Source of the DNA: Acridotheres tristis
Lineage: Eukaryota > Chordata > Aves > Passeriformes > Sturnidae
Length of the DNA stretch: 64,000 nt
Direction of reading: 5' to 3'
NCBI GenBank assembly: GCA_037013685.1
Contig: CM072891.1
Coordinates: 16,592,501 to 16,656,500 of the forward strand
Position 1 is the first letter of the stretch. Every line of letters begins with the position of its first letter. A program made the position numbers and the translations under genes. Below are positions 24,801 to 37,899 of the stretch, in pieces. The notes beneath the pieces were generated by a model. It was not told the origin of the DNA. It worked only from the letters and a program-made list of their open reading frames with translations, and searched no databases.

Positions 24801-25700
24801 CATGATTTCACTTAAGAGGGTAATTTACATTTATTGTTTGAAGAGTGAGTACTATATATTTCTTGCAAAATACGCATTTCTTAAAAGCTGAGAATCATTT
24901 AGAAATTGTTTCGGATAAAAATCTCCCTTGAAACTATGTAAGGAATTTCAGGTTAATCTCAACTTCATAATTTGTCCTTCATCTTCAGGGTGGACAGGCC
25001 AGCTCAGGATTCCCACACTGCATCCTCAAACCCTCCCCAGTTCCAGTGGTGAAATGTCAAGTTTCCAGGCCTCTTGTAGTGCAATTTCCTTAGCTGGGCT
25101 GGGTTCATCTGAGCACAGCCGAAGCAGGAATTAAAACTAAACCCTGCAAAATAACTAGAGCAAGTCTATGATCCAATATAAGATTTCAGTTCTTGTTTTT
25201 CATTTCCCATACAATCCACTTCTGATTAACATGGGACAAAAAACATATTTCAGTCCACTACCAGTGTTTTAGGGACAGAGTGGATTAGTCACCATAAATA
25301 TTCTACAAAGATTTCACAGTCTGGTACCACCAGGTCACTAAGGTAGTTTGCAAGACTAGAGCACCTTTAAGCTTTGTCTCTAGGAGGCTCCTGGCAGAAG
25401 CAGCACTGATGATTACACTGCTGTCACTGCACTTAGGAAATTGTCCTTCACCCATGTAGCACTGGCCTTGTCTTAAGAGAGGATGTAATTTCCCGTCTGT
25501 AATCTCCATAAACATTTCTGACTGGCACTTTGATGCCATGCCTGTAAATACTGATGCCAAAGAACAACTTAAATTAAGATATAATGGGGCAAACATTGCC
25601 CTATATATTGAATTCCTTTTTTTTTATCTTGCAGACTAGCACAGCACACAAAAAGAGTTCTGTATCTCAAGCAAATGATCAGCAAAGAGAACCACAGTCA
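21900..25700. other. mostly unique non-coding sequence, no gene recognised
   Basis: Short ORFs only, including 119 codons at 23948-24307 (plus) and 114 codons at 24360-24704 (plus), neither resembling a known family. The stretch 22180-22520 has a pyrimidine-rich character that could belong to an old antisense repeat, but I could not assign it. No RNA gene seen. Confidence 0.55.
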
Positions 25701-25707
25701 CACTCTT

Positions 25708-25778
25708 ACTCACAGTAATCTCTTGAGGTTCAGTGTGCTACTGCTATTACACAACTGGAAGATGAAAAATTTTAGTCT
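25708..25778 (-). mobile_element. possible MIR-type SINE remnant, inverted
   Basis: On the plus strand the order CTCACAGTAATCT, TTGAGGTTCAGT, CTACTGCTATTAC, GAAGATGAAAAATTTT follows the reversed MIR pattern CTCACAACAACCCTA, TGAGGTAGGTA, CTATTATTATCCCC, CAGATGAGGAAAC. The match is gapless over roughly 65 bp but diverged. It was judged from memory of the consensus and not aligned by computation. Confidence 0.35.
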
Positions 25779-25789
25779 ACTTTCACAAA

Positions 25790-28160
25790 AAACTGCTTTC
25801 CTCTCTAACTTCACATATGTTTGCACAGCCTGCCACTGCTCCTAAATTGAATTTGGAGTTGATTCTTGGATGTTTCCAAAAAAGCCCCCATAAAAACGAT
25901 TCAAGAAAAAAAAATCACCAAGGTTTATACAATCTCCAACTGAAGGTGCAATTTACCTGGACTTCAACTGAAGTAATTACTGGAACATGAGAGAGGAAGG
26001 ATGCTAGACCTTCAGTGCTGGGAATGCTTGGCATTTTTTGAGAATGGCTAAAAACTAGCCAGGACCAAAAGCCATAGCAGCTTGTATGATCAATCTCCAC
26101 GGCTCTGACACATTACACAACAGGAGGGGCTTGACCAAACTAAATCTGCTCCCTTCAGTCCAACTAAACCAGAGAGAAAAATGTCACAAAATTATAAGTC
26201 TTGGATTCAGGTATGAAATAAGATATATGGAAGTTTTGGCACCAGTAATTTGATTTGATTTGACTGAATATGCTAGGACTACATGAAGAAGTGACCACAG
26301 GACCCAGGCAGGTTTATTGTCCCCCTCCCAGTCTCTTCTAGCATGGACACAAAGCAGCAAATAGTAACCATTATAAATTTCCACCTTAAAAACGTATAAA
26401 GGATAGTAGTACCTGTAAGAACTTATCCATAAAGGAATATATCCGAATGAACTAAGAATCTATTTCTGAAGTACAACAGCTATTTTGCTTTCACTCCCCA
26501 TCTGCACACTCCGCTTTCACATTAAGAATTCCTCCTTGCAGTTCAGCGTCTGAAGTGATTATGCCTAAACCACATGACAGCCTTCTCGGTGTGGAAAAAA
26601 GAGTGTTGATCACAGCAGGGGCAGACTGGTGGTTTTGAGCCCACGACTCCCAGCTAGCTGTCTGAGGCAATAAACCTGAGAAGAAGCCTTTCTCCTGCAT
26701 CAAAAAGGTGAGTAGCAGTGGACCTACTGGGTGCCCCTAGAAACTGCTGTCCTGTACATGCATATAAACACAAAGGTCGAATTATCTCTTTCAAGGTGAT
26801 GCAGAGATTTCATTACTTTGAAAATGATAGAATCCAGTGGAGGTGAATCCTTATTAGATGGAGTGGTCAAGTGAAACATATTGTTTTATTCATGATGAGA
26901 TCGTGACTGCATTATCAAAAATGTCTGTGGGTTTCTACTCAGCATTTTCCCTACCTGTGCTGCTCTGGTTTAAACTGGATCTCCTGTTCTTTTGTTTCCT
27001 AGCCTTTCCCTCTTTCAGCCTCTGAAAATGAAGCCAGCCAGTTGGATACCTGAATGCTTGATTTGATGACTCAGTGCTCAGGACACAGACCTGAACCAGA
27101 CACAGACCTGGTGTGAAGTCTCAGGTATTTTGGGGCCAGCTGGATCTGATGTAGCAAAATGGCACCAGACTTCCTTACCAAGACACGGGGAAAGAACAGA
27201 GGAGACTGGAAATCTAGGACAGAAGTCTGGGGATTGTAATTCTTCAATGCCACTGTTTTCTCAGCTGACTCACAAGAATGTTGGGAAACTTGAGTAACTT
27301 ATGTGCCCACTGATACACAAAATAGCTTTGGTGGGTTTCCAGAGACACCTGAAGTGCCTTCAAAAGTCTTAGAAAGCATCAGGAAATGATGCGTATATGG
27401 TATGTAAAAATTTGCATGTTTTTCTTTGCAGTGAGATGACCCGGTAGAGCTTGGGTTAAATAGGAGAACTCTGGAGTAATTTAAATGCCTTTGTTTGGCC
27501 CTCTTCACTCTGCACAAACCCTCAGTCCCGCGGTGCTTCTCCCCTCCTGTACCCTTCCCTCACACTCTGCAATTCACATAAGCACTTGGAAGTTCAGTGC
27601 TGTTTGAACTCCAAACATCTGCCACCAAATTATTTCTCTCTCCCAGTTCACTGAGCAGACATTCTGCATCACTGAACTACAGAGTTTATCCACTGACAAC
27701 AGGCTGATCATGGCAGCGCCAACCTTTCACAGATAAAGTGCACTTATGTGAGGGGAAGCACCCAGAGCACTCTGCAAAAAAAGGAAGAATGGTTCTTCTG
27801 ATAAATACAGGGAGCTCCTTCCCTTCCCCAGCTCCAAAAGACTCTCAAAGCAGGTATCTGATACAGTAAGTGGTCCATTAAATTGAGCCAGCCTCTAAAT
27901 GACAGTGAAATGCCTTCGGCAGGCACAGATGTGCCCGTTGTGCATGCAACAAATTGATTAAGGTCCATGCTGTCAGAAGGAAGAGTCAATCAATCCAGAA
28001 GGGCTGGTTGCTAATTTCTAGCCAGGAGGAAGTTTCCCTGCTGTGCAGGGGATTATGCAAGCCTGAATCTACAAGCATGCTTTTCCTTTGTTCATTGGCA
28101 GAGCAATGGGTGTTAGGATACTGCTTTTAAGTGTCCTTTTACTGATTTAAATTAGGGGAG
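25790..28160. other. unique non-coding sequence, no gene recognised
   Basis: No domain-bearing ORF. A short direct repeat of the ACACAGACCTG type occurs near 27083-27110. A GTCAATCAATCC motif (PBX/HOX-like) at about 27986-27997 lies just upstream of the candidate regulatory block at 28165. Confidence 0.6.
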
Positions 28161-28164
28161 AAAA

Positions 28165-28295
28165 TAATCTAAAGTGCTCATGACATCTACATGAATGCAA
28201 AATGAATTCATCATGATTGGCATTATTACAATGAACAGCAAATCCCTTCATAATGGCAGGACATTTAAGAAGTAATGTGCTACTGGATCTCTTGT
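28165..28295. promoter_or_regulatory. candidate conserved non-coding element, homeodomain/octamer-rich
   Basis: A compact AT-rich block carries ATGCAAAATGAATTC (octamer-like core plus homeodomain core), TGATTGG (reverse of a CCAAT box), GCATTATTACAATG (ATTA cores) and TCATAATGG within about 90 bp, with no simple-repeat character. Such clustering is typical of developmental enhancers and deeply conserved elements. Function here is an inference, because no cross-species alignment was possible. Confidence 0.22.
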
Positions 28296-28299
28296 CTGT

Positions 28300-31200
28300 A
28301 AAAGTGATAATAAGGAAATGGCTGTGTCACATATATTTAAGAGGAACTCAGCTACTGGCAAGCTGCTGCTTCAAAGACTCAAAAGAGAAATGCAAATGCC
28401 TGTGTTTTTTAGCACCTCAGCTGCACAATAATTGCTGCTCTGTACTTAATGGATCTTTTTCTGTCTCTGAATCTGAGCCATGTAGACCACTTTACAGTGC
28501 TGAAATGTTCCCTATAGGATGCTTGCTACTGCCTTATCCAACCTTATTTTCAGACATCTGAAAAGACAGGCTTTCAACCATTCCCTTGGAAAATTTTATG
28601 AAGTCTCAGAAAGGTTAAGGGTTGGAACAGGCACCTGTAACTCAACCCAAATCTCATTTCTCTGTTCATCTACGAGGATTAGAAGACACCTAAGGCACGC
28701 AAGTTTTATCTCTACTGTTACATCAAGCCATCAATCAAAGGCCAAATTAATCTCACTGAAGGCAATGCACTGGTTACTATGAAGTGCACCTAAATGCAAA
28801 AAACATGAAGAAAGTGCACAAGTGTGCAGGTACAGAGCAGTAAGGCAAAAATATTTCCTGGGACAGACATTCAGACTTCCCAGGAAAATGCCATGTCTGT
28901 AACAGTCAGCAGTGGCTGTAACCAAATCACATCACCAGCAGAATTTGTGTCAGCATTTGGCAATTCCTTTTTCCCATATCCCTGTGATGGAAGACTAAAA
29001 GTTAGCTGTTCATCCCAAGAACTCAGGGCAAAAATACCCAAAAGGGAACAGAGCATCGGGGAATTGTTGAAGTAAATGAGTGTAGCACTACTGAAAATAG
29101 GTGTTTTATTGGTCAGTGCCTTCAGCAGTTTATTAAATACCCATGATCCACAGTAAAACATCTCTTTTTCCTATTCCTCTTATGTTGTCCGTTACCCTCT
29201 CCCTGTGATACAAAACTCCATTTTAAACACAGTCAGGCCACAGCAGGGTGGAGGAGTTACATTATAAGCTTACCCTATAAACTGAAGAAATCTAGAGACT
29301 CTACTTTTTGTGCTTGAAATGAGAAAAAACATTTGGTGGTGCTGTCTTAAGACGATGCTCCTGAGAATGCTTTGACAACAAAAAAATTTATAACCTCAGC
29401 AATTGTATTAAAAAAATTCAAAGCTCAGATGCTAGGAACAAATAGGTTTGTGCTCTCATACACAAAAGCAATCTTCGTAATCAAGTGTCATTAAGTTTCT
29501 ACGAAATCTAGTGGTGTTTGTGTTTTAAGCTGCTCTTGGAAATAGATGACAAGAGAGTTGTTCCTAAGTGCTTTTAAAATGTGACGCCTTTTGCAATCAG
29601 TTTCACAAGAACTTTGTAAGCTGCCTTGAAAACACCTTACATTTGTTCGAGGATGCTAATACAAAAAAGGCTCTCATTCAGCACCTCTGCTTTTGTGCTT
29701 TCATTTTGCTTCAACATAAATGTTTTTGTAGAAAATTGTCACATTCCACCCAAGCTGTATATCAGGCCCAAAAAGACACCATTGTATTTTCTGAAAAGGA
29801 AACTAGAAAGCAACCAAGAAATTCATTTGTGGACTGGCTGCTGTTGCTCAATAATATGCAAAATTACTGCAATAGTGAATTTGTGAAAAGGATATTTGGC
29901 TTCACATTTTTCCTGCTGGCTTCCAAATCCACGATAAAAGAAAATAACAAGTCACAGAGTTCTCTTGCCATGCTCTGAAACAAAGCCATGAAGCTGCCCT
30001 GATCCGTTTCTGAAGACCCAAGTCAATAGGAAGAACCTGACCCTTACTTTCCACTCCACCTTGGCAGAGGCTAACAGTGACCTTTCCAGAAATGGTCCAA
30101 GTGCCCACCCAGCTAAGCACAAACTGGGGATTCTGCACTGAGATATATTTCTCCTGTTGTCTGTGCCCAGCTTTTGGATGCAAAGGGAGAATAATAAAAT
30201 TCTTGGGTTTTGGTCAGACTATCTTTGCAAAATGCAATTTTCCCTCGTTCAGAGACCAGCTCCACTACTGAGGGAAATGAAGTGCAGCAAGAGAGGCTCC
30301 TTCCCAAATGCAACAAAAAAAAATGCACAATGCTATACTTCCCCAGAGAGGCACCAAGAGTAGTGTATTGTACTAAAACTGCAAATGTTGCAGAGTCAAA
30401 ATGCTAAAAAGGAATCTATTAGAAACTTTGAAAGAGAAAAAGTCAACTTGAAATTCCTGCTGTATGTTGAGGTTGGATGTCAAATTACAATAGTCTGAAA
30501 AATTCTGCTTTTCAAACACAAGAATATTCTACAATGTTACAACCCGACTACAAGAACAGCTGAGTACACATTTTACACATTTCCCCCCGTATCTGTCTCA
30601 CTGTGACAGTAAAACAAACCAGTGGGAAGAAAATCTAAACACTAAACATGTATCCTTCCAGTAACAGCCTTCCCTCTGCTTTGTTGCATACAAGCAGGCA
30701 GTAAAACACTGACAGGAGAGCATCCAACGATATGTGAGACATAAAAGTGCTGTCTACAAAGAGCTTGACAAGCAAAAAAGTGATATTGTGATAAGCCACA
30801 AAAGAGTTGAACCCGAAGGAGACAAAGGTGATGTGGCTGCTAGTGCAACTCACAGAGGACCCTGGGAGCAGAAGGCAGTCAGGCAGTCTTGTACATCACT
30901 TGTCTTAGGAGAAAATTCACCCGCTCCCATCCTGCATTACCAATCAATCACTGTTCTGGTTGTGACCAGGCTAGAATGCATTTGAACAGGTATTTCAAAA
31001 CCTGTGTTCCATGCAGAGATCTTGCTGGATGGGTATGCTTTGGCTGAATGAAGATCCAGTGCAGCAGCACCAGATAAAATTCCCAGCCTTGACTTCTGAG
31101 GACATCAGGAGGGATGATCTGACCATCACTTCTAACATTAACATGTGCTAACTCACTGAAATCATGCCATTTGCCTTTACTATTCTTATAAGTGCAATCC

Positions 31201-32485
31201 AGCAGAGCCTTTACATTCCCTTTATTCTAAAGAAGCATTGCCTAACAAACAGCAGTGGAATTAAATTGCCTTAGAATTGGAATCATAGTTAAGCCATAAA
31301 TAACACTCCAGTATTCAAGCAGACAATGAAGCAATGTATACAGCTTTCAGAGGAAAAAAACAGGCTCAGTGGTTTTGTTTACTTACTAAAAGGGAGTTTT
31401 ATCTGTGCTAATACTGACTCTGACCTGGTTTATATACACTGAAAATGCAATAGCTTTTGACAAGTGAGACTTTGGTAAAAACAGACATAACAGCATTATT
31501 TTAGGAGAAAGAAAGTGAGAACCTCCAAAATCTGTAACTGAGGTTTAGGAGTAGTGAGAAGTTGTACTGGCTATCAATTCCTTCCACCATCGCCAATGAG
31601 CCCCCTGATCATTAGTCTCTTACATTTAGTTTGTTTTAACAAGGAGAAGGCTAGCAGATATGGCAGCATAACTGAGATTCTGTTATGCCTGCAACTGGTT
31701 AAAAGAAAGTAATCATGAGTATGTGACCAGAAGAGCTCTTCCCGTGATTTCCCTACCCAGAAATATGAAAAACCTATTTGCAACTCCACTGAGACACAGC
31801 AGTATATTAAAAAACTTTTAAAAGAGTTTATGTTTTTCATCTATACAACTGCTTCACTTAACTGTTAACTCATTGTGGCCTTTAAGAAAGGTGTTTTAGG
31901 GAAAAAGAGAAACTATTACTCTCCCTTGTCCAAGAAATGTTATTGCAAGCCCCCTTCTGCTCACTCAGGGCTTTTCTGTCTTATCACTAACATGCTTATC
32001 TGTTTAGACTGTAAGATATTTAAGTTAAATAAGATGCCTTTCAAAAAGAATTTCTTGGCCACAGGGACAACCTTGCGCTCTAAATTTTCACCAAGTCCAG
32101 CAAAGCAATGTTCTCAGACATGCCACCCTTCTCCTGGCTCAAACCATAAATTAATACCATTTAACATACAATACCTTGCACAAATACCTTCAGATATGAC
32201 CAGTGTATGCCCCAGAATTGAAAGCTTTATAACTCTGCCATTTATTGCACCACTTCTACCTATGCTTGTATAAGAATAATAAACATAACGTTACAAGTTG
32301 GTGCTATCTAGCTCATAAGCAAACTGAAACTGCATCAAAATATACATCCTATACATCACTACACTGTGCTGAGCAAACTTTCAACCCACATAAATTTAAA
32401 GTAGCCTTTCCCTACCCCTGTTTCTGCATATTGTCTGAAAGGAAAATGAGATATCAAGAACCAAGGGGATAAGCAATGCTTCATT
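28300..32485. other. unique non-coding sequence, no gene recognised
   Basis: ORFs of up to 136 codons (29568-29978, plus) show AT-driven composition and no recognisable domains. Short A tracts occur at 29379-29387, 29408-29416 and 30314-30323. No repeat family or RNA gene was assigned. Confidence 0.6.
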
Positions 32486-32491
32486 TACTTA

Positions 32492-32555
32492 TTTTAGTGC
32501 TAAAGCAGTTAAGCACACAACTTGTATGCAAGAGGTGTCCTGGGTTCCCCTGGTA
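32492..32555 (+). repeat. tRNA-like / old SINE-like scrap
   Basis: The order TTAGTGCTAAAGCAGTTAAG, CACAACTTGTATGCAAGAGG, TCCTGGGTTCCCC is reminiscent of a tRNA D-arm, anticodon region and T-arm. The anticodon stem-loop does not fold with a seven-base loop, the T-loop lacks the GTTCRANTC core, and no acceptor stem was found. It is not a functional tRNA. A worn tRNA-derived SINE head or coincidence are the alternatives. Confidence 0.2.
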
Positions 32556-32559
32556 AACT

Positions 32560-35500
32560 ATCAAGGGGTTTAATACCACTGCACTCTATTACAATACATC
32601 AATGCCTTTCTGGCAAAAATCAATAGTGACATTGAAGACTCTGCCATCTGACATATCTTCCTTTTTGAAGTAGAGTTAACTTGTGGTTTTAACTTTAAAA
32701 ATATTTGTAGATGGTGGTAGAGCTTGCTGTGAAGATATTAGCACAGGACAGTACGGACTGGATTCTGTTTGCACATTTAGCCTGACCACGAAGATCCCTG
32801 ACCCATAACTGAGATTCCCACAGACCAGCAGTGCTGATAATAAATGCCAGCTGCTTTTTCTCTATGGCACTGGGAAGCATCACCCATGTTTAATGGAGCA
32901 ACAGAAGGCTGCACCTCACACCCCATGCTGGAAGGGAGGATCTCCCAAACATTCTGTGCTCTGAACATTTCAAGAGGATGTTTACATGTAGCACAACAGA
33001 GGCAAAATCAAAACAGATGGTGGACAGATGTGAGCAGAGTCAGAAAGGGAAAAGTTGCCTGGAAATGTTTTTAGCAGTGTCACTCTCTGGCTTACCCAAA
33101 GACACCCCACAGCTGTCAGCAGGGAGTGAAAGAAATCTTGTGTAACGAGAAAAAGCATCTGCATCACCTACATAGTGTCCCAGAAAAGCCACGTTGATCA
33201 AACTACAACCAAACTGACAGCACCCCATTCCATCCCTCTGTATTCCCATTTCCTTCACACTTCAGAACGTAACAGGTCAGATATGATGGCAGTAGCTGTA
33301 GTGTGTGATGAGGGGTGCAGACCTTGCTCTGTGGGAGCTGGAGCATTGCACAAACAGCCATTAATCTTAAATGACTTGTGGACAATTACTATCCACATGT
33401 TATAGACAGAGAGAGAAGCAGACAGTAGAGGGTCATGCTTGCAGTTGCAGGAGGAAGTCACTGATCTAAGGAGGGATGCCAGAGGAACTACCTGCCTGCT
33501 CATTCTCAGTTGCTCTGACCTCTGCTCCAGGTTCCTCCCCTCTGAACCCTGGGATTTCACTGCTGATGTACAGCATCTGGACAAAGGAGTTTGGGAACAG
33601 ATTATCCACTAGCTCTTAGAAAATGAAGATATGTCTTTTAAATGAAATCAACTCCTGTATGCCTTCACCAGACAGGAGAAGATGATTTATTTCTCTAGGA
33701 CAAAACCTTGAATATATCACTCTAGCAGCCTCCTGCATTATGACCCCCATGCTAATCTTATTAAGAGAGAGGTTACTGGGCTCTTTGTTGGTGAACAGCA
33801 CATTAATAAGATCTCCTTGAAATAATCCCATCTCTAATATGCAGGGAAAATTACATTTTCCAGCATAATTACTATGTCAGTCAAAAATCCTAACTCCTTC
33901 ATTAATTGCTTTTCTCCAAATTCAAACAGCTTCTTCTCAAGCAGTAAAACTTCAGGAAAAGGAGGGGGCAAGAAACCCAGGCAGTTCCTCTTACTAAGTA
34001 AAACCAACAGCAACTCTGGGAGGCTTTGCTTGGATGCAGTCTGTTGTTTAAAGAGTGGGAGTTGCAGACATCCCAGCAGGTTGGTCAGAAATAGGTCACT
34101 TCGTTAGGGCACATCCACTTTCTACACCTCCTCATAACCTTTCCTGCCCAAACCATCTGGGGCAGTCCTTGGGGCACTGCAGAGGCAGCAGAGCTCAGCA
34201 GTGGCCCATGAAGACAGACCACACTCCCTGTGAGCCATCAAGGCTCACAGAGGGAGCAGGGTCCAGCCCTGTTGCGCCTTGAGAGGGCTGGCTGAGGAGA
34301 AACCAGAGCAGCAAAGGAAGCACGGTAGGTGACACCCACGTCCTTCCACTCACCCTAAGCCAAGGAGCAAGGCAACAACAGGGAGGCAGTTACAAGATAA
34401 GACTCACAGACCTGACCAAGAAAAGCTGTTTCCTAGAGGTGTCTAACATCCCCTTAGGCCAGGAGAGCAGGGAAGGCAGGGGGAGGGTGAAGAGGGATGC
34501 TCCTGGGCAGAGGTGGGAGGTGAGATGCCACAGTGAGATGATGTGGCACCTGCAGCCCTGCCACCAACTTGCATTCAGAAAGGGCATTCAGCTCCCTTCT
34601 TAAATTTGAGGCATTTCTGTTTGGTCTTAAAGAAACACATTTCAAATGTTCCTACCTTTCCATCTGGTAACAAAATGGAGCTGAGAATCTCTTTTAGAAA
34701 CTGAACACAGGCAAGTGTGAAGAAGAAACCTAAACCTGGCACCTTGATAGTGTAAAATATAGCCAGAACTTCTACTTTCCACTGCAAGAAAAGCATAATG
34801 CTTTGTCCAAGAATTGTAAGACAATAAAATATTGGTCTTCCAGAGCCTCTATCAGAAAATGGGGCTTACAATAAAATGTTTGATGCAAATGCACAAGTCA
34901 TAATTTGGACCTCAGTAAAATATTAACAGTTTTGGGTCAGTAATCATTGGGCATGTGCATTGTGCAGCAAAACCCGAGTGGTGATCACTGTAGATCACTG
35001 CCAGACCAGAGGGCTTCCCCTTTCCCCCTGTCCCAAAGGAAATTTAAGGACCACTGACAGACCCTTGCTCTTAGTTCAGAAGTGTTAGTCAGCTGACACA
35101 TACCAACTCCTAAGAATGGGTATATGAAGAATAGTTCTGACAGTACATATTCCAGTAAGTCTGGGAAAGAGTACACAAGAAGGAACACGTTTCCAATAAG
35201 CACTTACTTGCTGATGGACAAGCAAAATGGGAGCTTGAGAAAAAAAATTTGAGAAAGCAGGTATTTGAAGAGAGATAATAAGAAACCAAATTTTGCATTT
35301 TTAATGAATTTCTAAGAGGGTAAAACCAGGAAACAGTCACAAGATGTTATGTTAACAACAGAAAACTTACCCAGCAACAAAAAGTTTGCCTGCAGGGAAG
35401 TCTGTGGAGTAAGGGCCCTGAGCCATCTGCCTGAGAGGAAAGGAATAAAGGGATCTCCAGCTGCTGAGATCCTGGGAAAAGGGAGAGTGAAAGTGGAGAA

Positions 35501-36670
35501 AAGGAAAGGAGAAGGGGCAGAAGGAAGCAGTGTTCCAGTGTGGCTTCAAAGCTGCTGCAGAGAAGAGTGATGTACCAAGATGTCCTCTTTGTCTGTGTCC
35601 CATGGTCTCTGCCAACAGCCTCCAGTGAGTTTGCCATGTAAGAGCAACAACTGAAGAAGGAAAAGCACCAAAGTCTTGGCCACATTGTGAGCCCTGTGTG
35701 AGACCTTCATGACAGACTGACCTGGTCACAGTGCTTACTAGGGTCACCACAGTGCTTACAGCTGGGCAGCTGGCACAGCCTTCTGCACATCTCTGCCTTG
35801 TTACCACACAAGATTCTTCTGCATCATATATGCAACTATTTACTTCAAATCCTACATAACACCACATCGACTGCAGGACATTAAACAGCTCTAGTTCAGC
35901 CATTCTTAGGAAAGAAATTGCAGACAGAAGACACACAGGTCCCTTCTGGAGGACACAAAGCAGCAAACCTATTTTCTCCCATCTCTCTCATTTTATAGTC
36001 CCTTTTCTCAGGTGCTGATTGTGTTGTTAGTGAGGGCACATGTGAATGAGAGTCCAGAGGCTTCTCAGCAGCAGCCTTTAATCAAAAAAAAGCTTCACAC
36101 TGAGAGGGCCTGACCCACCCATTAACTTCTCCCACAATATCCTGTTTTTTACACCTCATGGGAAAAACAAGTCCTGGAGAGGGAAGAGCAGAAAACCCTG
36201 CATCAACAGGGTAACTAATGAACATTCCTCTTTCCCTAGCTGCTCAGCCTCTGGGAGGCAGCTGAAAAGAGAAACTCAGCTAGGAAGACAGGAATACATC
36301 CTCTGTTTGTTTAGTGAGCGTGGAAGCAGGTGGCCTCCTGCAGCCACAGGAAAGTACTCGTGATCCAGTGAGACAGGTTACAGCCCAGGGACCAGGAAAG
36401 CTGTCAGCAGCCACTTACACCACCTCTCTCTCCCACATGCTGCACACACTTGGCTCTTCCTGCCCTGCTAATGGGTCAGTCCCTGAAGCTTTGGGAGAGG
36501 ACAAGGTTCCTTCCTTCTGCTGTTTGATATCTTGCTGTCAGCCACATCATTGAGAGTCATCCTCAGGAGCTGTCTATGTACTCCAAAGAGCGCTGCAAAA
36601 TTATGGCTGGGATTTTAAAAGATACTTTCCCTAGACCTAATAGACACAGTAGCGTAGAAAAGATCACCAA
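32560..36670. other. unique non-coding sequence with the window's longest ORF, no gene recognised
   Basis: The longest ORF of the window (199 codons, 35367-35966, minus) lies here in a somewhat GC-richer patch. It overlaps a 112-codon ORF in another frame of the same strand and a 73-codon plus-strand ORF, and has no recognisable motif, signal peptide or membrane pattern. The part from 34040 to 34560 is also GC-richer but not CpG-rich. Around 33630-33930 the sequence is AT-rich and non-repetitive. No gene is supported. Confidence 0.55.
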
Positions 36671-36676
36671 GATCTC

Positions 36677-36699
36677 AAAAAAAAAAAAAAAAAAAAAAA
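36677..36699. repeat. poly-A run, 23 bp
   Basis: Twenty-three consecutive A form the longest homopolymer in the window. It could be a retroposon or processed-pseudogene tail, but I see no recognisable body upstream and no clear target-site duplication. Slippage is the simplest explanation. Confidence 0.97.
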
Positions 36700-36704
36700 G
36701 TCAG

Positions 36705-37470
36705 CAATATTAACTGCTGTTTGTCATGAAGATATTATTTATTTTTTTACATTGATGATATTTTCTTTTTAAAAACACTGTAGAGGTATTTTGGCCATGG
36801 CCATATTCAGCCAATGCTAGGTCTGAAGAAGGATTTGAATACAGAAGGAAAGCTGGATGCAGGCCCTTATTTTAATTTCCTTTTGCAGCAGCATATGGAT
36901 TAGATAGAAGGAATAACAGCCTTCAGTTCATTACACACCTGAGTACAGACCCTTTGCTTGGGGAATCAAATTCCTTCAGTCCAGGGGAAATTCTCAGTGT
37001 AGGACAGGAGGCATTTACAGCTTTGTATTGCCATGGCTGCACAAAAGTATTTTGTGCAGAATACATCTTGTTTTCTGTGCATCTGATTTGTTAACTGCTT
37101 ACTTAGAGATAAATCTGTGGGGTTTAGGTTTTTCTCAGATGGGAAAATTAGGCATTTCAGAATGATCAGATTAAGTTAGTATGAAAAAAATAAACTCTCT
37201 GACTATTTCCCTCTGGCCTGCACCTACTGCAACACAAACTGACGTGACTGACAAAGATGCCACAATATAAGTTACCAGACAAACTTAAGTGAGCACAAAG
37301 CAAACACAAAATTTTGTTATGAACCATACAATAACAGCGAGAGCAGAGGAAGTTGAAAACTAGACGAATGTTTAATATTGAGCACAAAAGAAAAACATTT
37401 CCCCGACCTTGTCTTTTATTTATTTCCTTGGCCTTTTCTGAAGCTAAGATCTCCCTCCACCTGCCCACCC
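36705..37470. other. unique non-coding sequence, no gene recognised
   Basis: Contains one 109-codon minus-strand ORF (37166-37495) with no recognisable domain. Otherwise featureless single-copy-looking sequence leading into the candidate regulatory block. Confidence 0.6.
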
Positions 37471-37474
37471 TGAT

Positions 37475-37765
37475 AATCATTTCAATGATGCACAATTAAC
37501 AGGAACAGCCTCCCAGCCAAATCCCTGCAAACCAAGAGTGTTCACTGGCCAACAATTAAAACAAATCAGACCATCATTATGGATTTCTGCCACATCTATA
37601 CTGACAGGTCACCCTCTGAAAAAGCTCTTGTAACATGCTCTGTGTTAACTATGTGCAAAGTGGGTTGAGCAACATTTTAAACCCGAAAACAATGTGCTCA
37701 TTAAAAAATTGCCTCAGCATTTGAAGAGTCAATCAATTTACCTGAGAATGTGGCCAAGAAACTCT
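37475..37765. promoter_or_regulatory. candidate conserved non-coding element I, homeodomain-motif cluster
   Basis: Within about 290 bp there are CACAATTAACAGG, CAACAATTAAAAC, CATCATTATGG, GCTCATTAAAAAATTG and GTCAATCAATTTAC (PBX/HOX-like), plus a GCCTCAGCA half-site. The block is not simple repeat and not coding in any frame. Together with the next block it forms the densest run of developmental-type motifs in the window. Enhancer function is inferred, not shown. Confidence 0.25.
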
Positions 37766-37899
37766 CAAATCTTTGGCTTCTGCCTGTAGAAATTTAACAA
37801 AACTTCCCAGTCTCTGTATTGCAAATGGATGAGATATGTCTTCTGGAAAGTGCCTCGAGTTGTGCACACGACACAGAGAAAAGTATTGTTACTTTGGTA

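Noticed and set aside
34040..34560. Possible CpG island or promoter
   Set aside because: GC is raised but CG dinucleotides remain rare, and no initiator or TATA arrangement stands out.
35367..35966. Longest ORF, 199 codons on the minus strand
   Set aside because: No recognisable domain, no signal or membrane pattern, other open frames overlap it on both strands, and the patch is GC-richer. This length is plausible by chance in 64 kb.
36600..36699. Processed pseudogene or retroposon ending in the 23-bp A run
   Set aside because: No recognisable body upstream, no polyadenylation-signal arrangement and no target-site duplication seen.
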